This document shows positions 48,944 through 57,800 of a stretch of DNA of 64,000 nt, piece by piece. Position numbers and translations under genes: made by a program. The notes beneath the pieces are model-generated. The model made no database searches. It was not told the DNA's origin and was given only the letters and a program-made list of their open reading frames with translations. This stretch comes from Exiguobacterium aestuarii (GTDB taxonomy: Bacteria > Bacillota > Bacilli > Exiguobacteriales > Exiguobacteriaceae), in the NCBI RefSeq assembly GCF_020171655.1, contig NZ_JAIVAC010000001.1:124001-188000 (forward strand). The letters run 5' to 3'. Position 1 is the stretch's first letter; every line of letters starts with the position of its first letter.

Positions 48944-49698
48944 GTCTCGTCTTCGATCGGAGTACCATCAAAATGATATTCTGTCATGAACGTCGTCTCG
49001 TCGAATCCGTACAGACGGTCGTATTCGTTCAAATCCTCAATCGTCCGCACGTCGAGGAATGAAGGGTCGATATCAGACGCTGCACGCGTGAACATCATAT
49101 ACCGTTCCGTATAGTCGTCATTGCCACCTGGTTTCCCGTCGAACGAGAAATGGATCGAGTAGACGTCAGGCTCGATGTCACGCATGACGTTGAGAATGCG
49201 CTGTTTCTGTTCGTCCGTGTTGTTCCAGTCTTCATGAAACATGATTGAGACGTCGAGATACGTCTCCGGATTCGTCTCATAGATAGACGTCGGGGTCGTG
49301 GTGACGTTCGCTTGCGCATCATCGGACACACCGGTTGGCACCTCTGCCCGGACGGTCTCTTCCTCTTTTAGGATTTCTTCCGACACGAGCCGTTCGTGAA
49401 TTGTCCGCTCCGCCTCGCGTTCCCAATACGTCTCGAGCACGTTGTCATGGATGGAGCCGTCGCCATACGTCTCTAGAAAATAAGTGCCGGCGAATGGTTC
49501 TTTTGTCAATGTCACTTCCCCGACATAACCGCCCATCTTCCAATCCCGTGACAGTTCGATGTCGGGTTGTTCCTGATACGTTTCTTTTACATAAGTACTA
49601 TATGCATCTCGTGCCTCGGATTTCTCAAGTGTCGTATACGTAAAGAAGCTAGCAGCGAGAAGCCCGCCGACAATGCCTGCCACGATTCGTTTTTTCAT
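48934..49698 (-). CDS. Exported hypothetical protein
   Basis: 254 residues. N-terminal signal-type segment (KKRIVAGIVGGLLAASFFTYT), then a mostly beta/alpha soluble domain with MFHEDWNNTDEQKQRILNVMRD and YSIHFSFDGKPGG. ATG 49698 has AGAGGTG 8 bases upstream; the frame runs further up without one. No family recognised. Confidence 0.6.
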   Translation of the reverse strand: MKKRIVAGIVGGLLAASFFTYTTLEKSEARDAYSTYVKETYQEQPDIELSRDWKMGGYVGEVTLTKEPFAGTYFLETYGDGSIHDNVLETYWEREAERTIHERLVSEEILKEEETVRAEVPTGVSDDAQANVTTTPTSIYETNPETYLDVSIMFHEDWNNTDEQKQRILNVMRDIEPDVYSIHFSFDGKPGGNDDYTERYMMFTRAASDIDPSFLDVRTIEDLNEYDRLYGFDETTFMTEYHFDGTPIEDETTR

Positions 49699-49812
49699 CC
49701 ATTCGTCACCTCTTTCCCAATGTACCTCATATATCGAGGAGAAACCTCGGTCCAAAGTCTTATTCAAATCATTTCCATTTCCCTGTAAACTGAAAGTGCC
49801 CTCGAAATACTA

Positions 49813-49841
49813 TTGCAATTACGTGTACTAATACATATAAT
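49813..49841 (+). promoter_or_regulatory. Sigma-A promoter of the GntR-ABC operon
   Basis: TTGCAA (49813-49818), 17 bases, TATAAT (49836-49841). Near-consensus. Confidence 0.8.
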
Positions 49842-49846
49842 ACACT
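49823..49846. promoter_or_regulatory. YtrA-type operator
   Basis: GTGTA (49823-49827), 13 bases, TACACT (49841-49846), matching the B. subtilis YtrA box AGTGTA-N13-TACACT at all but one position. It overlaps the -10, so the GntR protein encoded downstream probably represses its own operon. Confidence 0.8.
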
Positions 49847-49881
49847 TAAAGAGTGACATTGACTATGAGAGGGTGTGACCC

Positions 49882-50271
49882 ATGTTATACAAAATTGATA
49901 TGAAGAGTTCAGAACCGCTTTACGAACAAATCGTCAATCAAACGAAAGAACTCGTCATCCGCGGCATCTTACGTCCGGGAGACAAGGTGATGTCTGTACG
50001 CGAACTTGCCACCGACCTCGTCATCAATCCAAATACGGTCAGTAAGGCGTATCAGGAGTTGGAGAGACTCGGTCTCCTCGAGATGCGACGCGGGCGCGGG
50101 ACGTTCGTCTCCGAAGATTGGGTAGACGATGATGCATCAAGAGAACCGGTCATCGCATCAATCAAGAAGATCGCGATTGATTGCCATTATGCGAATGTGC
50201 CGTTAGAAGAAGCCATCGACGTATTGCGGACCGAATATGAGAAAGTAGGGGAAGCCAATGCTGAAAGTTGA
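49882..50271 (+). CDS. GntR family regulator, YtrA subfamily
   Basis: 129 residues: N-terminal winged helix (PLYEQIVNQTKELVIRGILRPGDKVMSVRELA, NPNTVSKAYQELERLG) and a short helical tail, the YtrA plan without an effector domain. Overlaps the ABC ATPase gene by 14 bases. The YtrA operator upstream supports autoregulation; in B. subtilis the regulon reacts to lipid II-binding antibiotics. Confidence 0.9.
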   Translation: MLYKIDMKSSEPLYEQIVNQTKELVIRGILRPGDKVMSVRELATDLVINPNTVSKAYQELERLGLLEMRRGRGTFVSEDWVDDDASREPVIASIKKIAIDCHYANVPLEEAIDVLRTEYEKVGEANAES

Positions 50272-51139
50272 GCAATTGAGTAAACAAATCGACCGTCAGA
50301 CGATTTTGGACGGAATTGACTTTACCGTCGAATCAGGAGAAATCGTTGCGCTTGTCGGGCGTAACGGTGCCGGCAAGACGACACTTCTCCGGACAATGGT
50401 CGGAATCATCCGCCCCGATCAGGGAGACGTGTTATATGGAACGAAAAGTATCTTTAAAGACGCAGGATTGAAGCGGGACGTCATCTTCGTACCGGATTCA
50501 GCGGATGCACTCAAACACTACACGGTGAACGAAGCGACCGACTTATACGAATCAATCTATCCATCGTTCAATCGTTCCGCTTTCCGTGAGACGTTGACGC
50601 GTTACAACATTGAGAACAAAAAGATTCGCCAACTGTCAAAAGGACAGAAGGCGCTCGTCACGTTATCGCTCGCTTTCGCCGTCCAAGCGAAATACTATCT
50701 GCTTGATGAACCGACGGACGGTTTAGACGTAGTTGCCAAGTCAGACGTGTTGAAACTGATGATCGCCCAGGTCGAGAAACGGAACTGCTCGATTATCGTC
50801 TCGAGCCACCAATTACACGAACTCGAACGAATCGCCGACCGTATCATCATGATCGAGAGCGGACGCGTCAAAGCAATCATGTCGCTTGAAGAGGCGCGTG
50901 CCCTCAGCATTAAGTGGCAAGTCGTCTTCAACGACCATGTCCCGGTCGAATTGCTCGAACGAAAAGATATCGAAATCATCAGCGTGACTGGACGTGTCGT
51001 GCTGTTCATGGCGAAAGAACGGACGGAGGAGCTCGAGACGTTCATCGATTCATACAATCCGATGCTCATCGAAGAGATCCCGATGTCTCTCGAAGACGTA
51101 TTCCGTATCCAGTTAGGAGGAGAAGCTCATGCTGTCTAA
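50258..51139 (+). CDS. ABC transporter ATP-binding protein (YtrB-like)
   Basis: 293 residues. GRNGAGKTTLLRT Walker A, LSKGQKALVTLSLAFA signature, LLDEPTDGLD Walker B, SSHQLHELERIADRI, then a 70-residue C-terminal extension. Overlaps GntR (14 bases) and the permease (11 bases): one coupled operon. Confidence 0.9.
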   Translation: MLKVEQLSKQIDRQTILDGIDFTVESGEIVALVGRNGAGKTTLLRTMVGIIRPDQGDVLYGTKSIFKDAGLKRDVIFVPDSADALKHYTVNEATDLYESIYPSFNRSAFRETLTRYNIENKKIRQLSKGQKALVTLSLAFAVQAKYYLLDEPTDGLDVVAKSDVLKLMIAQVEKRNCSIIVSSHQLHELERIADRIIMIESGRVKAIMSLEEARALSIKWQVVFNDHVPVELLERKDIEIISVTGRVVLFMAKERTEELETFIDSYNPMLIEEIPMSLEDVFRIQLGGEAHAV

Positions 51140-52253
51140 AGTGTTGTTGAAGAAAGATTGGAAACAAGTGTCGCTGCTTTGGATCTTGCTCGTCTTCTTA
51201 GGAATCGTCGCCTTCACGGTGCCGGTATGGACGGATATGTATGCGTACGAACAACAGATTCTTGAAATTAAACAAAACCCGAGCGACTTCCCAGATATCG
51301 TGACAGGTGATGTGAACGAGATGGTGCCGGAAGACTTCTTCGGGGATGGATCTGGATACGGATACCTCGGAGGTCTGAACGGACTCATTCCGTCAGGCGG
51401 TGTCATTTTCTTGTTTGTCATCTTTGGTGCCCTCATGGCGTCCGTGTTGATCGGAAGTGAACGCAATAGCCAAATGTCCGATTTCACGATGTCGTTACCG
51501 TACACGCGTACCCAGCTATACATATCGAAATGGGTGCTCGGTGCGACAGGAATTGTAACATCGACCTTGATTGGTGGGACGTTGATGTTCCTCATCATCC
51601 GCTTCTCCGATTACTCCTTCTTGATGGAAGGAAAAGAGTTCAAGGTGATCGCGATGATTCTATTCTTGATGCTATCTGGAATTTCGTTCTTCTCGCTCTC
51701 ATTATGGATGGGATCGTTTGGCGGAGAGTCCATCTCACAAGTCATCTGGACGTTTGTCGCGCTCATCTTTCCGATGGGGATTTTACTCCTCGTCCAAGGT
51801 TCACTCTATGCGTTTTTCCCAGATCGACTCTTCTCGTTTGTTGATGAAGCGTTCGAGAGTATCCCGATGCGAATTTTGTCACCGCTAAACAATATCTTCA
51901 ATGTCGATATGTATTCAGTGTATACCGATCAATCGGTGTGGAATGACTTTATCACGTACGCCCCGATCCTTGCGATTGCGAACATCGTGCTCACATTTGG
52001 TCTCGGGTTGTGGATGTTTAAGGAAGCACCACAAGAGAACAACGGACGCTTCTTCATGTTCTCGAGCTGGTTGTGGCTCATCCATATCGTCATCGTCATT
52101 TGCTTCGCGATGTTAGGTGGCGTATTGTTCTCGGTCATCTCGTACCCGCAAAACATGATCTTGTATGTGATTGGATTTGTGATTGCGGCCTTCCTGGCTC
52201 ACTTACTCGCCAAACGCTTGCTCTACCGCTTCAACTTGAAACTCAAATCGTAA
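51129..52253 (+). CDS. ABC-2 type transporter permease (YtrC/D-like)
   Basis: 374 residues with six to eight helices; large extracellular loop after helix 1 (about 35-90), and IGSERNSQMSDFTMSLPYTRTQLYISKW, the cytosolic coupling segment common to ABC-2 exporters. Third gene of the YtrA-type operon; probable role in cell envelope antibiotic response. Confidence 0.85.
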   Translation: MLSKVLLKKDWKQVSLLWILLVFLGIVAFTVPVWTDMYAYEQQILEIKQNPSDFPDIVTGDVNEMVPEDFFGDGSGYGYLGGLNGLIPSGGVIFLFVIFGALMASVLIGSERNSQMSDFTMSLPYTRTQLYISKWVLGATGIVTSTLIGGTLMFLIIRFSDYSFLMEGKEFKVIAMILFLMLSGISFFSLSLWMGSFGGESISQVIWTFVALIFPMGILLLVQGSLYAFFPDRLFSFVDEAFESIPMRILSPLNNIFNVDMYSVYTDQSVWNDFITYAPILAIANIVLTFGLGLWMFKEAPQENNGRFFMFSSWLWLIHIVIVICFAMLGGVLFSVISYPQNMILYVIGFVIAAFLAHLLAKRLLYRFNLKLKS

Positions 52254-52265
52254 GGAGGGACACCT

Positions 52266-52730
52266 ATGAAACGCTTCTGTCTGTTGCTCGTTCTCGCCAT
52301 CTCACTAGTAGGTTGCACGAATCCGGAACCGAACGCCTTTGAATATAGAGGTTCGAAAGTCGGGGACAATGCCGCCGTCGTCGGGATTGCCGGGAGCTTA
52401 CCGCTACACGAATGCTATCAATCGGTCGAGTTGCAGACGAAGAAGCGTCCTTATGGGTTGACCGTCCGTTACGAAGATCCAGGAATGGAGCGAGCGGAGC
52501 AAGAGCGTCTTGCGATTCGGAATGCGGCTACTTACTTCACGCTCATTCCGAATGCGGAAATCGTCCGCTTCGCCTTCCCGAACCGGACGTATGCCTTCTC
52601 TAGACCAGAGATGGAGGCGTGGTTCGGAACGGATTTCTCGAACATCCGTCACGAGAATGAGTTACAACAATTAATGAATCAGAAGCTTGAACAGCTGGAT
52701 TCGAACAATTCCTATTTTAGGCGGGTATAA
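52266..52730 (+). CDS. DUF4825-like lipoprotein
   Basis: 154 residues, lipoprotein signal with SLVGC lipobox, then the DUF4825 pattern (YRGSKVGDNAAVVGIAGSLPL, VRYEDPGMERAEQERLAIRNAATYFTLIPNAE). Begins 12 bases after the permease with AAGGAGGG; last gene of the operon. Confidence 0.8.
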   Translation: MKRFCLLLVLAISLVGCTNPEPNAFEYRGSKVGDNAAVVGIAGSLPLHECYQSVELQTKKRPYGLTVRYEDPGMERAEQERLAIRNAATYFTLIPNAEIVRFAFPNRTYAFSRPEMEAWFGTDFSNIRHENELQQLMNQKLEQLDSNNSYFRRV

Positions 52731-52731
52731 C

Positions 52732-52765
52732 AGCGATTGGATGACAAATCCAATCGCTTTTTTTG
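52732..52765 (+). terminator. Terminator of the YtrA-type operon
   Basis: Perfect stem AGCGATTGGAT / ATCCAATCGCT with GACAA loop and seven T. Confidence 0.92.
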
Positions 52766-52797
52766 ATATTTTCTGAAAATTATCGGGTAAAGGGTAG

Positions 52798-52813
52798 ATG
52801 AAAGCGTTTTCTT
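52798..52813. promoter_or_regulatory. cre-like site (CcpA) upstream of lcfA
   Basis: ATGAAAGCGTTTTCTT matches WTGNAARCGNWWWCAW except one base. It lies just upstream of the -10 TATAAT (52819-52824), so CcpA would repress lcfA on good sugars, as known for B. subtilis lcfA. Confidence 0.75.
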
Positions 52814-52833
52814 AGCATTATAATGGAGTTAAC

Positions 52834-52851
52834 TGAATGAGTATTCATTTC
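52834..52851. promoter_or_regulatory. FadR box of lcfA
   Basis: TGAATGAGTATTCATTTC, close to TGAATGAnnAnTCATTCA, directly downstream of the -10 and before the lcfA RBS. Confidence 0.8.
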
Positions 52852-52866
52852 CAAGGAGGAACAGCG

Positions 52867-54540
52867 ATGAACAAACCGTGGTTACAAGATTATCCAGAAG
52901 GTATGCCCCAGTCGATTGATTACGAGGTAAAGCCGCTCTATGAGGCATTGTCTCGCGCAGCAAAGGATTATCCGAATCGTACGGCCGTCTCCTTTATCGG
53001 GAAAGAGTGGACATTCGCGGAGATCGATGATGCCGCACGTCGACTCGCCACGATGCTCCAAGCGAAAGGACTTGAAAAAGGGGACCGCGTCAGCCTCATG
53101 CTTCCGAACTGTCCTCAATACGTCATCTCGTTCTATGCCGTGCTCTATGCAGGAGGGACGGTCGTCCAGACGAACCCGCTTTATACGGAGCGGGAGCTTG
53201 ATAACCTCATCACGGATGCGGGCGTCAAAATTGTCATCACCCTCGACTTGCTCTATCCGAAAACGCTTCGCGTCAGTGAAAAGACGGAGATCCAAACCGT
53301 GATCACGACAAGTATCGCCGATTACTTACCGTTCCCGAAAAACAAGCTGTATCCGATCAAAGTGAAACGAGAAAATAATATCGTGATCGACACGACCGGC
53401 TCGACGCCGTTTAAAGACTACAAAGACTTTAATCCGGTCACGCCGCTCGACATCAATCCGAAAGAAGACGTCGCGGTTCTTCAATATACAGGCGGGACGA
53501 CGGGACTTCCGAAAGGCGTCATGTTGACCCACTTCAACTTGACGGCGAACGCGGACCAAATCACGAACTTATTCTATAAGTATAATCGCGGGGACGAGAA
53601 GCGCGTCTTGTGTGTCGTTCCGTTCTTCCACGTCTACGGGATGTCGTGCTGTCTGAACTTCGGTGTCACGAACGGGTATGAGCTCGTCCTCGTGCCGCGC
53701 TTCGAAGTGACGGATGTCCTGAAGACGATTCAGAAGAAAAAGCCGCACTTCTTCCCGGGCGCTCCGACGATGTACGTCGGGATCTTGAACGACCCGAAAC
53801 TGAAAAAATACGACTTGTCATCCATTGAAGCGTGTATCTCTGGTTCGGCACCGCTTCCGATTGAGGTACAAGAGGAGTTCGAGAAGATCACAGGTGGTCG
53901 CATCGTCGAAGGATATGGTTTGTCTGAGACGTCGCCGGTTACGCACGCAAACTTCTTATGGGATAAGCGAATCGTCGGCTCAATCGGTGCGCCGCTGTCG
54001 GATACTTCTGCTAAAATAGTAAAAGCAGACGGAGAGACGGAAGCAGATATCGGGGAAATCGGTGAAATCATGCTGAGTGGTCCACAAGTCATGAAAGGCT
54101 ATTGGCAAAAACCGGAGGAGACGGCAGCCGTCTTGAAAGATGGATGGCTCGCGACGGGTGACCTCGGTTATATGGGTGAGGATGGATTCTTCTATATTGT
54201 CGACCGGAAGAAAGATATGATCATCGCCGGTGGATTCAACGTCTATCCACGTGAAATCGAAGAAGTGCTCTACGAACATCCGGCCGTCAAGGAAGCGGTC
54301 TGTATCGGTGTCCCTGACCCGTATCGTGGTGAGACGGTCAAAGCGTTCATCGTCCTTCGTGACGGGTCGAGCGTGACTGAAGAACAACTCGACAAGCATT
54401 GTCGTGAGAAGCTCGCGGCTTATAAAGTGCCGAAGCTGTACGAGTTCCGTGACGAGTTGCCGAAGACGTTCGTCGGTAAGATTTTACGCCGTGTCCTCGT
54501 CGATGAAGAGAAGGCGAAACAAGTGAAACAAAGCAGTTGA
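52867..54540 (+). CDS. lcfA: Long-chain fatty acid-CoA ligase
   Basis: 557 residues; ATG 52867 with AAGGAGG. AMP-binding motifs YTGGTTGLPKG, GYGLSETSP, TGDLGYMGEDGFFYIVDRKKDMII and C-terminal PKTFVGKILRR. Activates fatty acids for beta-oxidation. Head of the FadR/CcpA regulated set, same order as B. subtilis except that fadB is missing. Confidence 0.93.
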   Translation: MNKPWLQDYPEGMPQSIDYEVKPLYEALSRAAKDYPNRTAVSFIGKEWTFAEIDDAARRLATMLQAKGLEKGDRVSLMLPNCPQYVISFYAVLYAGGTVVQTNPLYTERELDNLITDAGVKIVITLDLLYPKTLRVSEKTEIQTVITTSIADYLPFPKNKLYPIKVKRENNIVIDTTGSTPFKDYKDFNPVTPLDINPKEDVAVLQYTGGTTGLPKGVMLTHFNLTANADQITNLFYKYNRGDEKRVLCVVPFFHVYGMSCCLNFGVTNGYELVLVPRFEVTDVLKTIQKKKPHFFPGAPTMYVGILNDPKLKKYDLSSIEACISGSAPLPIEVQEEFEKITGGRIVEGYGLSETSPVTHANFLWDKRIVGSIGAPLSDTSAKIVKADGETEADIGEIGEIMLSGPQVMKGYWQKPEETAAVLKDGWLATGDLGYMGEDGFFYIVDRKKDMIIAGGFNVYPREIEEVLYEHPAVKEAVCIGVPDPYRGETVKAFIVLRDGSSVTEEQLDKHCREKLAAYKVPKLYEFRDELPKTFVGKILRRVLVDEEKAKQVKQSS

Positions 54541-54570
54541 CACCAAGCGTACGCATGATAGAATAATAAA

Positions 54571-54588
54571 TGAATGAACCATCATTCA
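54571..54588. promoter_or_regulatory. FadR box of fadR
   Basis: TGAATGAACCATCATTCA, perfect seven-base arms, 32 bases before the fadR start. Confidence 0.88.
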
Positions 54589-54619
54589 TTTTTCTGCAGC
54601 GGTAAGGAGCTTGGGGTTA

Positions 54620-55198
54620 ATGACAAATCATATTTCGAAAAGTGACCGAATCATTGATGCGGCGGTCAAAGTAATTGCCAATCACGGCTATCACGGTGCA
54701 AAGGTGACAGCCATCGCCAAAGAGGCGGGTGTCGCGGACGGCACGATCTATTTGTACTTCAAAAACAAGGAGCATCTCTTGATCGAGTTGTTCCAAGCGA
54801 AGATGGGGTTGTTCATCGACTACTCGAAACAACAAATCGGGAAAGAGACGACAGCCGGAGATCAGTTGTATCAGTTGATCGAATCACACTTAAAACAACT
54901 GTCGGCCGATTACGACCTTGCCGTCGTGACACAAATCGAACTGCGACAGTCGAACTTGGTGCTTCGCCAAAAAATCGGAGAAGTGCTCAAACCATACTTG
55001 AATTTAATCGATTCGGTCGTCAAACACGGAATCGAGACAGGAGAGTTCGACAAGGATCTAGATTATCGACTCGCCCGTCAGATGATTTTCGGCACAATCG
55101 ATGAGGTTGTGACGAGCTGGATGGCGAGCGGCTTCAAATATGACTTGATGTCGACGCTTCCGAATGTGCACCATATGTTAAAGAAGGGGCTTACTTAA
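54620..55198 (+). CDS. fadR: TetR family regulator FadR (YsiA-like)
   Basis: 192 residues; ATG 54620 (AAGGAG at 54604-54609). TetR helix-turn-helix NHGYHGAKVTAIAKEAGVADGTIYLYFKNKEHL at the N-terminus and an acyl-CoA-binding-type helical domain. Represses beta-oxidation genes and is released by long-chain acyl-CoA (family knowledge). FadR boxes lie before lcfA, fadR and etfB. Confidence 0.9.
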   Translation: MTNHISKSDRIIDAAVKVIANHGYHGAKVTAIAKEAGVADGTIYLYFKNKEHLLIELFQAKMGLFIDYSKQQIGKETTAGDQLYQLIESHLKQLSADYDLAVVTQIELRQSNLVLRQKIGEVLKPYLNLIDSVVKHGIETGEFDKDLDYRLARQMIFGTIDEVVTSWMASGFKYDLMSTLPNVHHMLKKGLT

Positions 55199-55226
55199 CA
55201 GTGAGCCCTATCACTAGCTCAAAAAA

Positions 55227-55244
55227 TGAATGCTGATTCATGAA
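55227..55244. promoter_or_regulatory. Probable FadR box of etfB
   Basis: TGAATGCTGATTCATGAA, a slightly degenerate match to the box, 35 bases before etfB. Confidence 0.6.
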
Positions 55245-55278
55245 TGATGGGAAAGAATTGACTAAAGGGGGATCAACC

Positions 55279-56052
55279 ATGAATATTTTTGTTTTGCTGA
55301 AACGTACGTTTGATACTGAGGAAGCGATTCAGCTCGAGAATGGGGAAATTCAAGAAGACGGCGCTGAGTTCATCATCAACCCGTATGACGAATATGCGGT
55401 CGAAGAAGCGATTCAAAAACGTGACGCACTCGGGGGAGAGGTCACGGTCGTCACGGTAGGACCGGAAGACGCGGACAAAGAGCTTCGTACAGCACTCGCC
55501 ATGGGAGCGGACAAAGCTGTTCGTATCTCGATCGAGGACGATGTCGAAGATGCGGACCACGTCACGATTTCAAAAGTGCTCGCCACATACTTGAAAGAAC
55601 AAGATGCAGACCTCATCTTTGCAGGGAACGTTGCAATCGATGGCGGTAGCGGACAAGTCGCACCACGTGTCGCAGAACTTCTCGACATGAACTACGTGAC
55701 GACGATCACGGCTCTTGAAATCGACGGCACGACGGCTACGGTCACACGTGACGTCGAAGGGGATACAGAAGTCATCGAAGTTGCACTCCCACTTCTCGTG
55801 ACGGCGCAACAAGGGTTGAACGAACCACGTTACCCGAGCTTGCCAGGGATCATGAAAGCGAAGAAAAAACCACTCGAAGAACTTGAACTCATGGACATCG
55901 ACCTCGATGAAGATGAAATCGAAGCGAAAATCGAGACGATCGAACGATTCTTACCAGAAGAGAAGAAAGCCGGCCGTATCCTTGAAGGCGACATGTCGAC
56001 ACAAGTGAGCGAGCTCGTACAACTTCTTCGCACGGAAGCGAAAGTCATTTAA
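55279..56052 (+). CDS. etfB: Electron transfer flavoprotein beta subunit
   Basis: 257 residues from ATG 55279 (AAAGGGGG upstream). NIFVLLKRTFDTEEAI start, AMP/adenine-binding AMGADKAVRIS and DLIFAGNVAIDGGSGQVAPRVAELL motifs. With EtfA takes electrons from acyl-CoA dehydrogenases. Confidence 0.93.
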   Translation: MNIFVLLKRTFDTEEAIQLENGEIQEDGAEFIINPYDEYAVEEAIQKRDALGGEVTVVTVGPEDADKELRTALAMGADKAVRISIEDDVEDADHVTISKVLATYLKEQDADLIFAGNVAIDGGSGQVAPRVAELLDMNYVTTITALEIDGTTATVTRDVEGDTEVIEVALPLLVTAQQGLNEPRYPSLPGIMKAKKKPLEELELMDIDLDEDEIEAKIETIERFLPEEKKAGRILEGDMSTQVSELVQLLRTEAKVI

Positions 56053-56066
56053 GGGGGAGATCATAG

Positions 56067-57032
56067 ATGAGAGCTTTAGTACTCGCAGAAGCGCGTGAAG
56101 GCGCGTTACGTAACGTATCATTCGAAGCCATCGCTGCGGCGAAGCAATTGACAGACGATGTGACGGCAGTCGTGATTGGGGATCACGTGCAATCACTCGC
56201 GCAAGAACTTGGGGAGTATGGCGCAAGCCGTGTCCTCGTCGTTGAAGACGATCGCCTCAAACACTATACGCCAGACGGCTACGGGCAAGTGCTCCGTCAG
56301 TTGATCGAGCAAGAAAGTCCGGACATGATCGTCCTCGGACACACAGCACTCGGGAAAGACATCGCACCGAAACTCGCGGCACGTCTCGATGCTGGACTCA
56401 TCAGTGACGTCGTCTCTATCGAAGGAACAGGTCGTGACGCTGAATTCGTTCGCCCAATCTACTCAGGGAAGGCGTTCGAGAAAGTGAAGTTCAAAGACTC
56501 GGTCATGTTCTTCACAATTCGTCCGAACAACATCGACGCACTCGCGCGTCAAGCAGGTGCAAGCGTCTCAGTTGAAACGCCAGCAGTCGAATTGAAAGAC
56601 CTCGCGATGATCGTCAAAGAAGTCGTTCGTAAGGCGACTGGGAAAGTCGACTTGGCGGAAGCGAAAGTCATCGTCGCAGGCGGACGTGGCGTGAAGAGCG
56701 AAGACGGCTTCAAACCACTTGAAGAGTTGGCTGAACTTCTCGGAGGAGCGGTTGGTGCTTCACGTGGAGCATGTGACGCCGACTACTGCGACTATGCGCT
56801 TCAAATCGGACAAACGGGTAAAGTCGTCACACCAGACCTTTATATCGCGTGCGGAATCTCTGGGGCAATCCAACACTTGGCAGGGATGAGTAACGCGAAG
56901 GTCATCGTCGCGATCAACAAAGATCCGGAAGCGAACATCTTCAGCGTGGCGGATTATGGCATCGTCGGTGATTTGTTCGATGTCGTTCCAATGTTGACAG
57001 AAGAGTTCCGCAAGCACCTCGTCAATAGCTAA
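56067..57032 (+). CDS. etfA: Electron transfer flavoprotein alpha subunit
   Basis: 321 residues. C-terminal FAD domain with [56 protein letters not shown]. Operon partner of etfB, 14 bases downstream. Confidence 0.95.
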   Translation: MRALVLAEAREGALRNVSFEAIAAAKQLTDDVTAVVIGDHVQSLAQELGEYGASRVLVVEDDRLKHYTPDGYGQVLRQLIEQESPDMIVLGHTALGKDIAPKLAARLDAGLISDVVSIEGTGRDAEFVRPIYSGKAFEKVKFKDSVMFFTIRPNNIDALARQAGASVSVETPAVELKDLAMIVKEVVRKATGKVDLAEAKVIVAGGRGVKSEDGFKPLEELAELLGGAVGASRGACDADYCDYALQIGQTGKVVTPDLYIACGISGAIQHLAGMSNAKVIVAINKDPEANIFSVADYGIVGDLFDVVPMLTEEFRKHLVNS

Positions 57033-57139
57033 TAAGCAAAACGTTTTGGGGTTGTTACCCTCCGTGGTATACTCTGAACATGAATTGCATGAGAGTTCTA
57101 CATCAGGACTCTCTCATCTTATTGGGGAGGTTTTTACAA

Positions 57140-57454
57140 ATGGCTATTAAACACGCAACGACTCAATCGTTTGAACAAGATGTAAAAGAGGGCGTAGTCC
57201 TCGTTGATTTCTGGGCAACTTGGTGTGGACCATGTCGCATGATCGCGCCAGTTCTCGAAGAACTCGATCAAGAAATGGGTGACCAAGTCCAAATCGTGAA
57301 ACTCGACGTCGACGAAAATCCTGAAGTCGCAGGTGCTTTCCAAATCCAAAGTATCCCGACACTCATGATGTTCAAAGATGGCGAGCCTGTTTCGAAAACA
57401 ATGGGCTTCCAACCAAAAGAAGCATTGAAAGAGTTTATCGCAACAGCACAATAA
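57140..57454 (+). CDS. trxA: Thioredoxin
   Basis: 104 residues. ATG 57140 follows GGGGAGG. Redox site WCGPC in [15 protein letters not shown]; cis-Pro in [10 protein letters not shown]. Housekeeping disulfide reductase; conserved after etfA in Bacilli. Terminator follows. Confidence 0.96.
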   Translation: MAIKHATTQSFEQDVKEGVVLVDFWATWCGPCRMIAPVLEELDQEMGDQVQIVKLDVDENPEVAGAFQIQSIPTLMMFKDGEPVSKTMGFQPKEALKEFIATAQ

Positions 57455-57470
57455 TTGCGTAGCAGCCGAT

Positions 57471-57502
57471 TGAAATCGGCTGCTTTTTTGTTTTGTCGAG
57501 CG
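57471..57502 (+). terminator. Terminator of trxA
   Basis: Perfect stem AGCAGCCGAT / ATCGGCTGCT with TGAA loop and T-run. Confidence 0.92.
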
Positions 57503-57800
57503 GAAAAGAAGGAAAAGGACAGGCAAGTAGGGAATAGGTTGAGTTATTCCACACCCCCTCATTCACGGAAAAATCCGATACATATCGTCTGATTTCAAAA
57601 TTTTTTTGAAGAAATTCCGTCGGCTTCCTTCATATTTAAAAGATTCGGAATTTTAGTGAGGGCGTGCGCGGACTGGAAGCTTTTATCATGGAAACAGACT
57701 GAAAATTTACGCTATACTCATGAGGAAGACATGATGGAGTCAAGTGACCTTACTTTACGGCTCGATCTATTGTACGACTCTGTTCGAAGGAGGAATTTTC
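57503..57800 (+). promoter_or_regulatory. Leader region of the mrp operon
   Basis: About 300 bases without a credible gene. A TATACT at 57713-57718 with TGGAAA 18 bases upstream may be the promoter. An inverted repeat AAATTCCG / CGGAATTT (about 57613 and 57648) encloses 27 or so bases; its role is unknown. No known riboswitch fold is recognised by eye. Confidence 0.4.
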
